Shown here: positions 1 to 7,931 of the stretch, one piece after another | Layout of the letters: each line of letters starts with the position of its first letter | Position numbering within the stretch: the stretch's first letter is position 1 | NCBI GenBank assembly: GCA_947306365.1 | Contig: CAMZGD010000002.1 | Coordinates: forward strand, 62,001-126,000 | Direction of reading: 5' to 3' | Length of the DNA stretch: 64,000 nt | From: an uncultured Bacteroidales bacterium | GTDB taxonomy: Bacteria; Bacteroidota; Bacteroidia; Bacteroidales; UBA932 | Translations under genes and position numbers: made by a program | The notes under the pieces: generated by a model | What the model was told of the DNA's origin: nothing | The model's database searches: none | What the model saw: only the letters and a program-made list of their open reading frames with translations

Positions 1-34
1 GCAGGACGAAATTCTTGGTTCCTTCCTTCGCCAT
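1..34 (-). CDS. Start of a small gene cut off by the window edge (possibly Arc-like DNA-binding protein)
   Basis: An ATG at position 34 on the minus strand opens a frame reading MAKEGTKNFVL before the window ends. It starts 7 nt after the stop of the Band-7 gene, so it is probably co-transcribed with it. In other Bacteroidales, from memory, SPFH genes are often followed by a roughly 50-residue Arc-like protein whose N-terminus also reads NFVLR-like. Only eleven codons are visible, so the identity is a guess from context; that a gene starts here is more likely than its name. Confidence 0.4.
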   Translation of the reverse strand, partial: MAKEGTKNFVL

Positions 35-41
35 CGGAGCG

Positions 42-983
42 TCAGTTGTACAGGGATCCGGTATTGACGATCGGCTGGGCGTTGTCCTCGGCGCAGAGCA
101 CGACGAGCAGGTTGCTGACCATCGCGGCCTTGCGTTCCTCGTCGAGTTCCACGACGCCTTCTTCCTTGAGATGGTCGAGGGCAAGCTTCACCATCGAGAC
201 GGCGCCTTCCACGATCTTTTCGCGGGCAGCGATGATGGCATCGGCCTGCTGGCGGCGGAGCATCACGGCAGCGATCTCAGGGGCGTAGGCCAGGTAATTG
301 ATCCGGGCCTCCACGGCCTCGATGCCGGCGATGGAAAGCCGTTCGTTGAGGGTGTTGGTCAGCACGTCGTTGATTTCCTCGGCGCCGGAACGGAGCGTAA
401 TATCGCCTTCCTTCGTCGGACCGCCGTTTTCATCGTAATTATAGTTGCCGGCCACCTGACGAAGCGCCGCGTCGGCCTGCACCTTGACGAAGCTTTCGAA
501 AGCCTTCATCGTGGAACTCAGGCTGCCCTGCGTGCTCATCGTCTGCGAGTCGATCTCGAAGAGGCTCTTGTACACGTCCTTCACGCGCCAGACCAGCACC
601 AGGCCGATGAGGATCGGGTTGCCGCTCTTGTCGTTGACCTTGATGGCTTCAGCGTCAAAGTTGCGGGCGCGCAGCGAAACCTTCTTCTTGGAATAGAAAG
701 GATTGACCCACCAGAATCCGTTTTCTCGGAACGTGCCGCTGTACCGTCCGAAGAACACCAGCGCGCGGGCTTCATTGGGTTCGAGCTTTACCATGCCGAT
801 GGCCAGCAGGATGATCAGCAGCATGGAAATGGGGAAGGTGAGCCCCAGAATGAGGTCTGCGCGGGGCGCGTCGCTGGCATTGACGGCGATGATGATGTCG
901 GCCGCGATAATGGCGAGAATGAGGAACAGCGCGATGAATCCGCTGGTTTTGAATCCTTTGAATTCGAATTCTTTGGTTTCCAT
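42..983 (-). CDS. SPFH/Band-7 domain membrane protein
   Basis: This 313-residue protein has two predicted membrane segments near the N-terminus (about residues 12-33 and 45-64). A Band-7/SPFH domain follows, starting around GMVKLEPNEARALVFFGRY and ending in an alanine/glutamate-rich helical region (RRQQADAIIAAREKIVEGA) typical of the stomatin/flotillin group. Such proteins oligomerise in membrane microdomains; substrate and partners are not evident here. It is divergent from smpB, with a -7 box 36 nt upstream of its ATG. A very small gene begins just after its stop. The family assignment is firm, the cellular role unknown. Confidence 0.88.
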   Translation of the reverse strand: METKEFEFKGFKTSGFIALFLILAIIAADIIIAVNASDAPRADLILGLTFPISMLLIILLAIGMVKLEPNEARALVFFGRYSGTFRENGFWWVNPFYSKKKVSLRARNFDAEAIKVNDKSGNPILIGLVLVWRVKDVYKSLFEIDSQTMSTQGSLSSTMKAFESFVKVQADAALRQVAGNYNYDENGGPTKEGDITLRSGAEEINDVLTNTLNERLSIAGIEAVEARINYLAYAPEIAAVMLRRQQADAIIAAREKIVEGAVSMVKLALDHLKEEGVVELDEERKAAMVSNLLVVLCAEDNAQPIVNTGSLYN

Positions 984-1019
984 AAATGTAATTATTAAAA
1001 TGATATCCTTTTGATATTA

Positions 1020-1027
1020 CAAAGATA
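1020..1027 (-). promoter_or_regulatory. -7 promoter element of the Band-7 gene
   Basis: TATCTTTG on the minus strand matches the Bacteroidota -7 consensus TAnnTTTG and ends 36 nt before the ATG at 983. Confidence 0.65.
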
Positions 1028-1053
1028 TTATAAAAAAATGAATATCCAAAAAT

Positions 1054-1120
1054 ATTGTCTGCTTCTATTTCAAAACCGTCTGCGCCCACGCAGCCGTGAG
1101 TGGAAACAGAAGCAGACAAT
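1054..1120. repeat. Inverted repeat with 18-nt arms between divergent promoters
   Basis: ATTGTCTGCTTCTATTTC (1054-1071) and its inverted copy (1103-1120) match at 17 of 18 positions around a 31-nt spacer. The spacer itself contains a small dyad, CTGCG-CCCA-CGCAG (about 1080-1093). The element lies upstream of both the smpB -7 box (1132) and the Band-7 gene box (1027), so neither transcript should include it as RNA. A protein-binding operator or a remnant palindromic repeat are both possible. Confidence 0.6.
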
Positions 1121-1131
1121 CATAAATTTTA

Positions 1132-1139
1132 TACCTTTG
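1132..1139 (+). promoter_or_regulatory. -7 promoter element of smpB, 8 nt from the start codon
   Basis: TACCTTTG matches TAnnTTTG and is followed after only 8 nt by the smpB ATG at 1148, implying a very short or absent 5' leader. Confidence 0.6.
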
Positions 1140-1147
1140 CACGACGT

Positions 1148-1606
1148 ATGGCAAAGGAAAAGAAAAAAAGCACCGTCGAGATCCGTAACAAGAAAGCCGG
1201 GTTCGAGTATGAGTTTCTCGAACGCTTCACGGCCGGTATCGTGCTCAACGGAACGGAGATCAAGTCGATCCGTGCGGGCAAGGCCTCGCTCGTGGACAGC
1301 TGGTGCTATTTCGCAGGCGGCGAGCTGTATGTCAAGAATATGAACGTGGCGGAATACTGGTGGGGGTCGGCGTTCAGCCGCCAGGATCCCCGGCGTGACC
1401 GCAAACTGCTTCTCACGAAAAAGGAGCTCCGGAAACTGGACCGCGCCGTCAAGGAGAAAGGCCTCACCATCGTGGCCACGCGGCTGTTCATCGCCGAGAA
1501 CGGCTATGCGAAACTGGATATCGCGCTGGCCCGCGGCAAGCGGGAATTCGACAAGCGGGAATCCATCAAGGAAAAAGACCTTCGCCGTGACAGCGAACGG
1601 TCTTAG
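1148..1606 (+). CDS. smpB: SsrA-binding protein SmpB
   Basis: SmpB binds tmRNA and delivers it to stalled ribosomes for trans-translation. The 152-residue product has the usual family length and recognisable family segments: [10 protein letters not shown] near the N-terminus, [16 protein letters not shown], and the conserved [20 protein letters not shown] region before the basic C-terminal tail (KEKDLRRD). I chose the ATG at 1148 because MAKEKKK is the typical start; an upstream GTG at 1100 would put the -7 box inside the coding region. The tmRNA gene itself is not in the window. Confidence 0.95.
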   Translation: MAKEKKKSTVEIRNKKAGFEYEFLERFTAGIVLNGTEIKSIRAGKASLVDSWCYFAGGELYVKNMNVAEYWWGSAFSRQDPRRDRKLLLTKKELRKLDRAVKEKGLTIVATRLFIAENGYAKLDIALARGKREFDKRESIKEKDLRRDSERS

Positions 1607-1617
1607 CCCCCTTTCAC

Positions 1618-2619
1618 TTATCCGCGCTTCCGCAGGTGGCGCAGCCGCTGCTTCAGCTCTTCCAGGTTGGGGAAGGTAAGGTGACGGCGCGTCTTCTCAG
1701 GATGCATCTCGTCGAACTTGATGAGGATGCCCGCCTCGATCACGTCGCCGAACTCGTCATTGATGCCGGCGCCGAACGACCGCATCGTCGGCGACAGGTT
1801 CATATAGGTATTGACCAGCGGCGGGATGTTGACGCCCATCTGCTGGATCTCGCGCTTGAGGATTTTGTAGTCTTCCCGGAAATCGTTGCCCGTGAAAACC
1901 TTGCCGAGTTCGCGCGACAGTTTGATCTTGACCGGTTTCTTGGGAATCACCATCCGGTCGATCCGGCCGCGCAGGTCGCTCTCCCACCTGCCGAAGTGCT
2001 TACGGAGGAAGAAGAGAAGCATCTGGAGCCCTTTTTCCGGGAAGGAGGGATATATGGTGGCCTTGCCGAAGAAGTACTCCATCCTTCCCTTGTAGAGCAG
2101 GATCAGCCCGCCCAGGCCGTCGAAAAGGTTGTCGAGCGCATAGAGGCTCTTCATTCCCTGTTCGGAGCTCTGGTATTCGGGACGGATGAACGACCGGCTC
2201 AGTTCGATGGTCTTCAGGAATGCGCCGCGCAGGTAGCGGCGGGTGAACCGGAACAGGTGCGAGGACGGCATGATGGGCTGGCCGTACCGGTCGTACATCA
2301 CGTTGTTGCACAACACGTAGCGGTAGCCGCCGATGATGCATTCGGCTTCCGGGTCCCAGAGCACCAGCTGCTTGTACTGGAACGCGGCGTCCAGGTCGAA
2401 GCCGTCGAGGTCGAGGGCCTTGCCGGTACCGCCGCCGCCGGCCCGGAAGGCGATTTCCCGGAGGCGTCCGATTTCGCGCAAAACGTTGGGCGCGCACTGG
2501 TTGTCCACGATGAACAGCTTGTTGCCGGCGTGGTTGGTGTCGCGCAGGAAATGTTGTTCCGTCAGTTCGGCCTTGAGCAGCTCCTTGTCAACCGGAGCGA
2601 TGATATCTTCCATTTTCAT
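1618..2619 (-). CDS. glsB: Glycine-lipid N-acyltransferase GlsB-like (GNAT, ornithine-lipid type)
   Basis: This 333-residue protein belongs to the acetyltransferase family that includes ornithine-lipid synthase OlsB and GlsB of Bacteroides thetaiotaomicron. That enzyme transfers a hydroxy-acyl chain from acyl-ACP to the amine of glycine. Visible features are the family segments LREIAFRAGGGGTGK and IIGGYRY (the acyl donor fold) and a positively charged C-terminus. It follows glsA by 4 nt, so the two are translationally coupled, as in Bacteroides where the N- and O-acyltransferases are adjacent. A second Met two codons downstream (2613) is an alternative start. The specific substrate (glycine rather than ornithine) is inferred from the phylum. 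Confidence 0.82.
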   Translation of the reverse strand: MKMEDIIAPVDKELLKAELTEQHFLRDTNHAGNKLFIVDNQCAPNVLREIGRLREIAFRAGGGGTGKALDLDGFDLDAAFQYKQLVLWDPEAECIIGGYRYVLCNNVMYDRYGQPIMPSSHLFRFTRRYLRGAFLKTIELSRSFIRPEYQSSEQGMKSLYALDNLFDGLGGLILLYKGRMEYFFGKATIYPSFPEKGLQMLLFFLRKHFGRWESDLRGRIDRMVIPKKPVKIKLSRELGKVFTGNDFREDYKILKREIQQMGVNIPPLVNTYMNLSPTMRSFGAGINDEFGDVIEAGILIKFDEMHPEKTRRHLTFPNLEELKQRLRHLRKRG

Positions 2620-2623
2620 CGAA

Positions 2624-3442
2624 TCAGTCCTCTTTCTTTAATCCATATACTTTTTCGCGCACCCAGGCGGCCCATTCGGCGTCCCGCTTCTCCGGAGTGA
2701 ACGTCTGCCAAGGGATGGGTTTCCCGAACACCAGCCGGTACGACTTGTGCTGGCTCCTGTAGAGTTCGTCGGGAAGCGTGAGCATGGCAATGTTGAGCTT
2801 CAGCTTCAGGAGGTTGCGCAATCTGTCGAGCCGGTAGAACCGCTTGGAGTTCTGTCCGCTGAACCACACGGGGACCACGTCCCGGTGCGACATCCGGCTC
2901 TTGGTGATGAAGGTCTTCTTCCAGGGGAGGTCCTGCACGACGCCGTCGATCTTGCGCGAGCAGAGACCGGCCGGGAAGATGATGACCTGCCGGTCGGAGT
3001 TGAAGGCGTCGTTGATCAGGCCCACCAGGTCGGCGCTCTGGCCGCCCATCTTGTTGACGGGGATGGTGTATTCGGCGATCGGCTTGATGGCCATCAGGAA
3101 GTCGTTGGCGGGAATCACGATGTTGCCGTCGTACTTGCGGCCCACGCTGGCGATGACGCTCAGGGCGTCGATGCCACCGAGCGGATGGTTGCCGGCGAAG
3201 GTGAAACGGCCTTCCGCCGGGATATCGTCGAGGCCTTCCACCGTGACGTGGGCGTCATAGTAGACCAGCGACTGTTCGGCGAACTCGACGCCGAGATATC
3301 CTTTGCTGAGGAAACCGTTGAGGTGGTCCTGATGGATGAATTTCTTGAGCCAGTTCAGGATGAACCGGGGTACTTTGTTTTTGCCGAAACGGCTGGTTAC
3401 GATTTGGTCAAGGTCCAGGGTTACGGTTTCGTTGACGGGCAT
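2624..3442 (-). CDS. glsA: Glycine-lipid O-acyltransferase GlsA-like (PlsC-type 1-acylglycerol-phosphate acyltransferase family)
   Basis: The 272-residue product is a PlsC/LPLAT-family acyltransferase. The sequence FAGNHPLGGIDALSVI contains the catalytic histidine and aspartate in a slightly stretched form of the usual HX4D motif (H-PLGGI-D), and IIFPAGLCSRK corresponds to the FPEGxRS block that binds the acceptor. In Bacteroides thetaiotaomicron, GlsA adds the second, ester-linked fatty acid to N-acyl-glycine. Directly upstream of glsB and 38 nt downstream of the DUF3108 gene, it is probably the middle gene of a three-gene unit. Confidence 0.82.
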   Translation of the reverse strand: MPVNETVTLDLDQIVTSRFGKNKVPRFILNWLKKFIHQDHLNGFLSKGYLGVEFAEQSLVYYDAHVTVEGLDDIPAEGRFTFAGNHPLGGIDALSVIASVGRKYDGNIVIPANDFLMAIKPIAEYTIPVNKMGGQSADLVGLINDAFNSDRQVIIFPAGLCSRKIDGVVQDLPWKKTFITKSRMSHRDVVPVWFSGQNSKRFYRLDRLRNLLKLKLNIAMLTLPDELYRSQHKSYRLVFGKPIPWQTFTPEKRDAEWAAWVREKVYGLKKED

Positions 3443-3480
3443 GGGGTGGTTCAGGTTTAGGTTCAGGTTTATGTAGAAGC

Positions 3481-4200
3481 TCAGGGTGTGCGGCTGGATG
3501 CGAGTGTCCCCTTGATGGTTCCGAAAGGCATGGTGATGGAGAACTTGAGCGGCGTCTGCCGCGCGTCGTCGGTGAGGGTCATCCGCATTGCCTCCTTGCC
3601 GTCTTGGGAAAGGACGATTTCGATGACCGGCGTCTGCCTGCCGTTGAACTTGACGGTCTTCCGGTTGCAGGCCTCGACCACCAGGGGGAGCGCATCGTGG
3701 TCGAGCAGCAGGGCGTTGCCCTTGCAGGTGACCGTCTTGCTGTAGTCACGCGTGCGGAACCACCAGATCATGCCGAGGAGGTCGCGCACCGTGCCGGGCC
3801 ATCGGAGGGTTTCATCCCGGTGGGGCCGGGTGCTTTTGGTGATGTCGAGATGAACCTGGCCCGGGGCGGTCCAGTCGTAACGGCTTTTGACCGAGTATTT
3901 CTTCTCGACGTGGTGCCGGGAAGCGGTCACCGGTGTCAACTCCTTGTCTTTCAGGAAGGTCGTCTTATAATTGCAGTCCAGGGTATAAAGGCTTCCGACA
4001 GCGGCTTTCAGGGTAGCGTCCACGCGATAGCGGTCGGCTCCGTCCGTTCCCTGGAAAGTCATGGTTCCGATGTTGCCCGGGAAGAGATTGTGGCGGATGG
4101 AATATACCAGATTCTCGTCGCTGAAGGGGAAGGATTGTGCCTGAAGGCCGCAGGAAAACCCTGTCAGCACGACGAACAGGAGGAGGAAGCGGTGTTTCAT
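3481..4200 (-). CDS. Secreted DUF3108 family protein
   Basis: The 239-residue product begins with a clear signal peptide (MKHRFLLLFVVLTGFSCGLQA, cleavage probably before QSFPF). The mature part is a beta-rich DUF3108-type domain (LVYSIRHNLFPGNIGTMTF near its start). Members are periplasmic or outer-membrane associated proteins of unknown function. The cysteine in the signal region lies before an alanine-rich cleavage site rather than in a good lipobox. It leads the glsA-glsB unit and is divergent from the acyl-ACP thioesterase, which suggests an envelope-lipid role; that is inference. Confidence 0.75.
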   Translation of the reverse strand: MKHRFLLLFVVLTGFSCGLQAQSFPFSDENLVYSIRHNLFPGNIGTMTFQGTDGADRYRVDATLKAAVGSLYTLDCNYKTTFLKDKELTPVTASRHHVEKKYSVKSRYDWTAPGQVHLDITKSTRPHRDETLRWPGTVRDLLGMIWWFRTRDYSKTVTCKGNALLLDHDALPLVVEACNRKTVKFNGRQTPVIEIVLSQDGKEAMRMTLTDDARQTPLKFSITMPFGTIKGTLASSRTP

Positions 4201-4234
4201 TCTTTAGCGGAATAATTTTTGAAAGCAACCTCTG

Positions 4235-4242
4235 CAAAAATA
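4235..4242 (-). promoter_or_regulatory. -7 promoter element of the DUF3108-glsA-glsB unit
   Basis: TATTTTTG on the minus strand, ending 34 nt before the ATG at 4200. It lies back to back with the thioesterase box, 13 nt away. Confidence 0.6.
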
Positions 4243-4255
4243 GTGAAACAATCGT

Positions 4256-4263
4256 TATTTTTG
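4256..4263 (+). promoter_or_regulatory. -7 promoter element of the thioesterase gene, 8 nt from the start codon
   Basis: TATTTTTG followed after 8 nt by ATG at 4272, again leaving almost no room for a leader. Confidence 0.6.
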
Positions 4264-4271
4264 ATAAAAAA

Positions 4272-5015
4272 ATGACATCAGCCGACAAGAAGACGATCCG
4301 CAGCCTGACCGTTCCGTGCTACGCGACCGACATCGCACACTACCTGAAACCCTCTGCTTTCATGGATCTCGCGCAGGAACTCGCGAACCTTTCAGCCGAT
4401 TCGCTGGGGTTCGGTTATGACGACATGCAGCGTTACGGAACGGCCTGGGTGCTTTCGCGTTTCGAAGCCCGTTTCCTGCAGATGCCGCGCTGGAAGGATG
4501 CAGTGGAACTGCAGACCTGGCACAAGGGTTTTTCGGGCCCGTTCTATGTGCGTGATTTCCGGATGACCGGAGCTGACGGACAACCGGCCGTCCTGGCCAC
4601 TTCGTCGTGGCTGATCCTGGACGTGGCTACGCGCCGGCTGCTGCGCAGGGAGAACCTGGAAGGACGGTTGCCGCTTGACACGGTCTGTCCCGAGGATGCC
4701 ATCGAAGAAGCGTGCGGGAAAGTCACGATGCCCGTCGCGGAACTGGAAGAGAGGGCTGAGCACCGGGTGTCGTATTCCGACGTGGACATGGTCGGGCACG
4801 CCAACAATGCGAAGTATGTGGCCTGGGCAATGGACTGCCTTGATTTCGCGGAGGTCGCGGCGCGGCGCGTACGGCGTCTCCGCATCAGTTTCAACCGGGA
4901 AACCCTTCCCGGCGAAGTGGTCACGCTCTTCCGGGCACCGGTTGCCGGGGGCTGGGCCGTGGAGGGCCGTGTCGGGGACAAGTCCTGCTTCTGCGCCGAG
5001 CTGCTGTTTGAATAA
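4272..5015 (+). CDS. Acyl-ACP thioesterase (FatA/FatB-like)
   Basis: The enzyme hydrolyses acyl-ACP to free fatty acid. The 247-residue product has the double-hotdog layout of bacterial and plant acyl-ACP thioesterases. The N-terminal half carries the DLAQELANLSADSLGFG helix. The C-terminal half carries SDVDMVGHANNAKYVAWAMD, which aligns with the Asn/His catalytic block (DMNQHVNN) of plant enzymes. ATG 4272 is chosen because it follows the -7 box and gives normal family length. lolA follows with its own box. With plsX, acp and fakA nearby, this gene could oppose fatty-acid activation. Confidence 0.88.
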   Translation: MTSADKKTIRSLTVPCYATDIAHYLKPSAFMDLAQELANLSADSLGFGYDDMQRYGTAWVLSRFEARFLQMPRWKDAVELQTWHKGFSGPFYVRDFRMTGADGQPAVLATSSWLILDVATRRLLRRENLEGRLPLDTVCPEDAIEEACGKVTMPVAELEERAEHRVSYSDVDMVGHANNAKYVAWAMDCLDFAEVAARRVRRLRISFNRETLPGEVVTLFRAPVAGGWAVEGRVGDKSCFCAELLFE

Positions 5016-5021
5016 AAGTGT

Positions 5022-5029
5022 TATCTTTG
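5022..5029 (+). promoter_or_regulatory. -7 promoter element of the lolA-like gene
   Basis: TATCTTTG immediately after the thioesterase stop codon and 19 nt before the lolA-like ATG, so this gene can be transcribed independently of the thioesterase. Confidence 0.6.
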
Positions 5030-5048
5030 CCCCGTTTATTTTGCTGAA

Positions 5049-5564
5049 ATGAAAAAGATCTTTCTGTTGGCAGCGCTGCTTTGCTGCTCCCTCACTGTTT
5101 TCGCGCAGCAGTATGACTGCTCGTTCACGCAGGCGAAGACGCTCCGGGCGTCCGGAAAGGTGATCCGGTCCGAAGGCGTGATCTCCTTCAAGAGTCCCGA
5201 CCAGCTTACGATGACCTACACCGATCCCGCCGGCGACTATCTTGTCATTTCAGGTCCGATGCTGCGGTCGAACAGCCAGGGCCAGCAGCTGTCGGTCGAC
5301 ACGGAGAAGAACGCCCGCTTCAGGCTGCTGCGCAACACGCTGCTCAACTGCATCACGGGAGAATACGAGCAGGCCGCAAAGGACAACGACGCCGAACTGT
5401 CCGTCTCGGACAAGAACGGCATCAGGACGGTCTCGATGAAAGCGCGCAAGGCGGCGGCCCGCGGCTATTCCAGGATCCTGCTGGAATACGTAAAGGGACT
5501 CCCCGTGCGGATGGTGCTCGAGGAGTTCGGCGGCATCTCTACGGAATACCTGTTCAAATATTGA
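5049..5564 (+). CDS. LolA-like outer-membrane lipoprotein carrier protein
   Basis: This 171-residue protein has a signal peptide (MKKIFLLAALLCCSLTVFA, cleavage before QQYDC). The mature domain resembles the unclosed beta-barrel of LolA/LolB proteins: FTQAKTLRASGKVIRSEGVISFKSP, with the pattern of a ferrying cavity (FKSPDQLTMTY). LolA-like proteins shuttle lipidated molecules across the periplasm. Its gene end overlaps that of the convergent acyl carrier protein by 11 nt. LolA-like genes near an RND/MMPL exporter, ACP and thioesterase also occur in aryl-polyene clusters, but no ketosynthase is present here. Confidence 0.78.
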   Translation: MKKIFLLAALLCCSLTVFAQQYDCSFTQAKTLRASGKVIRSEGVISFKSPDQLTMTYTDPAGDYLVISGPMLRSNSQGQQLSVDTEKNARFRLLRNTLLNCITGEYEQAAKDNDAELSVSDKNGIRTVSMKARKAAARGYSRILLEYVKGLPVRMVLEEFGGISTEYLFKY

Positions 5565-5793
5565 GCGACTGCTCCTGCCGTTCCAGGTAGGCGACCACGT
5601 CGCCCACCGTATCGAACGTGGCCAGGGCCTGGTCGGGGATGACGAGGCCGTACTGGTCTTCGATCTTCATCAGGAGCTGGAGGATGTCGATGGAGTCGGC
5701 GCCCAGGTCTTTCTTGATGCGTGATTCCAGGGTGATGACGGAGGGGTCTTTCCGGAGCTGCTTGGCCAGGATGGCCTGTACTTTGTCAAACAT
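5554..5793 (-). CDS. Acyl carrier protein
   Basis: The 79-residue acidic product has the phosphopantetheine attachment site in LGADSIDILQLLMKIED, with the modified serine in D-S-I (most fatty-acid ACPs have D-S-L). Its start overlaps the end of plsX by 8 nt, so the two are translationally coupled, and it is the last gene of the operon that begins at alr or at the exporter gene. A dedicated ACP for this operon is more likely than the housekeeping AcpP, which usually sits next to fabF. Confidence 0.9.
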   Translation of the reverse strand: MFDKVQAILAKQLRKDPSVITLESRIKKDLGADSIDILQLLMKIEDQYGLVIPDQALATFDTVGDVVAYLERQEQSLNI

Positions 5794-6811
5794 AGTCTTC
5801 GTAGTGTTCGTATTTTGCGATTTCCGCCTCGATCTTGGCCGACAGGCGGCTGGTTTCCATCCGGTAGGCCTGCCCGATGCACTTCTCCACCGCTACGGCC
5901 TTGCTGCTTCCGTGGCCCTTGACCACGACCTTCGACGTGCCGAGCAGCACGCTGCCCCCGTAATTCTGGTAATTCATGAACTCCTTCTCTTCCCGGAACA
6001 TCCGTTTCATAAGCAGCGCGCCGAGCTTGTAGCGGGTGCGTGAATAGATGTCCTTCCGGAGCTTCTTCAGCAGTTCGATGGCCGTTCCTTCCGTGGTCTT
6101 GACGAGGACGTTGCCGGAGAAGCCGTCGGCCACCACCAGGTCGTAGGCACCCGAGAGCAGGTCGCGGCTCTCCATATTGCCCAGGAAGTTGACCGAAGGC
6201 GTTTCCTGCAGCAGCCGGTAGGCCTCGCGTCGGAGGTCGTCGCCTTTTTCCGCCTCCTTTCCTACGTTGAGCAGGGCGGTCCGGGGCCGTTCAACGCCGT
6301 AGACGTTTTCCAGATAGAGGCTGGCCATGATGGCGAACTGCCGCAGGTGTGCCGGCGTGACTTCCACGTTGGCGCCGCTGTCGCAGATGCCGACGATGCC
6401 GCCGTCCATCGTAGGGAGCAGCGGGCAGAAGGCCGGGCGGATGACCCCCGGGATGCGGCCGAGCCGCACGAGGGCGCCGGTCACGAGGGCGCCGGTCGAA
6501 CCGGTCGAGACCAGGGCGGCGATGTCGTCTTCGTCGCGGAGCAGGATGATGGCCTTCATCATCGAGCTGTTCCGCTTGAGCCGGATCACGTCGGTCGGTT
6601 TTTCTTCGCAGCCGATGACTTCCGGTGCGTGGACGATGTCGAGCCGGGCGGCGTCGTATGCCTTCCCGGCGAGTTCGGCCTTGATCCGGGCTTCGTCGCC
6701 CGTGAGGATGAGGTGCAGGTCCGCATTGGCGGCCAGGGCGGCCAGGGCGCCGGCGACCGGAGCCTGCGGCGAATGGTCGCCGCCGAAGCAGTCGACGAGG
6801 ATCTTGATCAT
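5786..6811 (-). CDS. plsX: Phosphate acyltransferase PlsX
   Basis: PlsX interconverts acyl-ACP and acyl-phosphate on the inner face of the membrane. The 341-residue product starts MIKILVDCFGGDHSPQAP, matching the PlsX signature DAMGGDxAP, and contains VSTGSTGALVTGA and GVERPRTALLNVGKE blocks typical of the family. The ATG at 6811 overlaps the upstream stop as ATGA. In most bacteria, including many Bacteroidota, plsX lies beside rpmF and fabH; here it sits instead with fatty-acid kinase genes, so it may be a second, specialised copy. Confidence 0.93.
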   Translation of the reverse strand: MIKILVDCFGGDHSPQAPVAGALAALAANADLHLILTGDEARIKAELAGKAYDAARLDIVHAPEVIGCEEKPTDVIRLKRNSSMMKAIILLRDEDDIAALVSTGSTGALVTGALVRLGRIPGVIRPAFCPLLPTMDGGIVGICDSGANVEVTPAHLRQFAIMASLYLENVYGVERPRTALLNVGKEAEKGDDLRREAYRLLQETPSVNFLGNMESRDLLSGAYDLVVADGFSGNVLVKTTEGTAIELLKKLRKDIYSRTRYKLGALLMKRMFREEKEFMNYQNYGGSVLLGTSKVVVKGHGSSKAVAVEKCIGQAYRMETSRLSAKIEAEIAKYEHYEDYV

Positions 6812-7929
6812 GCCAGTTTCTTTACATAGGAACGGCGGCGCTTGGCCTGTACGGCGTTGAAGCGTCGCCATTGGTTCTGGATGGCGTAGTTGTCCTCGAG
6901 GTTGAGGTTGGTTTCGGCATATTCGACGTCGGTCTCGCGGAGCATATGGAGGATGGCCGAAGAGAAAGCCACGGAAACGCCGCGGTTCAGCCAGGCAGGT
7001 TCCACGCCGATCAGGCAGAGGTCGATGATCCGGGGATGGCGGATGCACCGCAGCAGCCGCAGGAGCACCCGGGGCGTGAAGTGTCCGCGCGTCCCGGCAA
7101 GGGCCGGGGCGAGCGCGGGGATGGCGAAGCCGAAGCAGACCATCCGGTCGTTCTCGTCGAGGATCACCGCCGTGTATTTCGGGTTGATGACGAGCCGGAA
7201 ATTGTCGATCATCAGCTTCTTCATCCGGTCGGTGAACGGGACGGTTCCGTAGAGACCCTCATACGACTTGTCGAGGAGCACGAAAAGGTCGTCTGCGTAG
7301 CGGCGGATGAAGTCGCGCGCATTCTTGGACGGGCCGAAATGCAGCTTGTAGCGCCGGAAGATGAAGTCCGTGAGCTTGTCGAGGTTTTCTTCGTCGTGCT
7401 CGGGCGCGTAGAGGCGCGATTCGGTCCAGTCCACTTCCTTCACGAAGCCGAGCCGTTCGATGTGGTGCTGGTAATAGGGGGCGTTGTATTGCTCCTCGAA
7501 GGTCTGGGGCTGGTCGAAGCCCTCGATCAGCAGGCCTTCGCGTTCCAGGTCGGAAAAGCTCAGCGGTCCGCAGAGCGTATCCATTCCCTTGTCGCGGGCC
7601 CAGGCCTCGACGGCGGCGAACAGGGCTTCCGAGACGGCCGGGTCGTCGACGGCGTCGAAGCGGTTGAAGCGGGCGCGCCGCTCACCGTTCTTCTCGTTGG
7701 CGGCCCGCTGGATGATGCCCTGGATGCGGCCGGCGATGCGGCCGTCGCGGTAGGCGTTGAAGCAGATCCAGTCACAGCAGTCGCTGTAGACGTAATCGGG
7801 TCGGAACATCTTCTTCTCGTCGGCGTAAAGCGGCGGGACGAAATACGGATTTCCGGCATACAGGTCGAGCGGGAAATCCAGGAATTCCCGCTGCTGCCGG
7901 CGCGTCTTGACTTCCTGTATCGTGACCAT
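6808..7929 (-). CDS. GNAT-like acyltransferase family protein of unknown substrate
   Basis: The 373-residue product starts MVTIQEVKTRRQQREFLDFP. The segment LYAGNPYFVPPLYADEKKMF is characteristic of a GNAT-like family common in Clostridia and usually annotated as N-acetyltransferase. The C-terminal half, from about residue 290 (IDLCLIGVEPAWLNRGVS), resembles the GNAT cofactor-binding region. The gene is coupled at both ends: 2 nt after the DegV gene and a 4-nt ATGA overlap with plsX. In this setting the donor could be acyl-ACP rather than acetyl-CoA, but nothing in the sequence proves it. Confidence 0.72.
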   Translation of the reverse strand: MVTIQEVKTRRQQREFLDFPLDLYAGNPYFVPPLYADEKKMFRPDYVYSDCCDWICFNAYRDGRIAGRIQGIIQRAANEKNGERRARFNRFDAVDDPAVSEALFAAVEAWARDKGMDTLCGPLSFSDLEREGLLIEGFDQPQTFEEQYNAPYYQHHIERLGFVKEVDWTESRLYAPEHDEENLDKLTDFIFRRYKLHFGPSKNARDFIRRYADDLFVLLDKSYEGLYGTVPFTDRMKKLMIDNFRLVINPKYTAVILDENDRMVCFGFAIPALAPALAGTRGHFTPRVLLRLLRCIRHPRIIDLCLIGVEPAWLNRGVSVAFSSAILHMLRETDVEYAETNLNLEDNYAIQNQWRRFNAVQAKRRRSYVKKLA

Positions 7930-7931
7930 CG

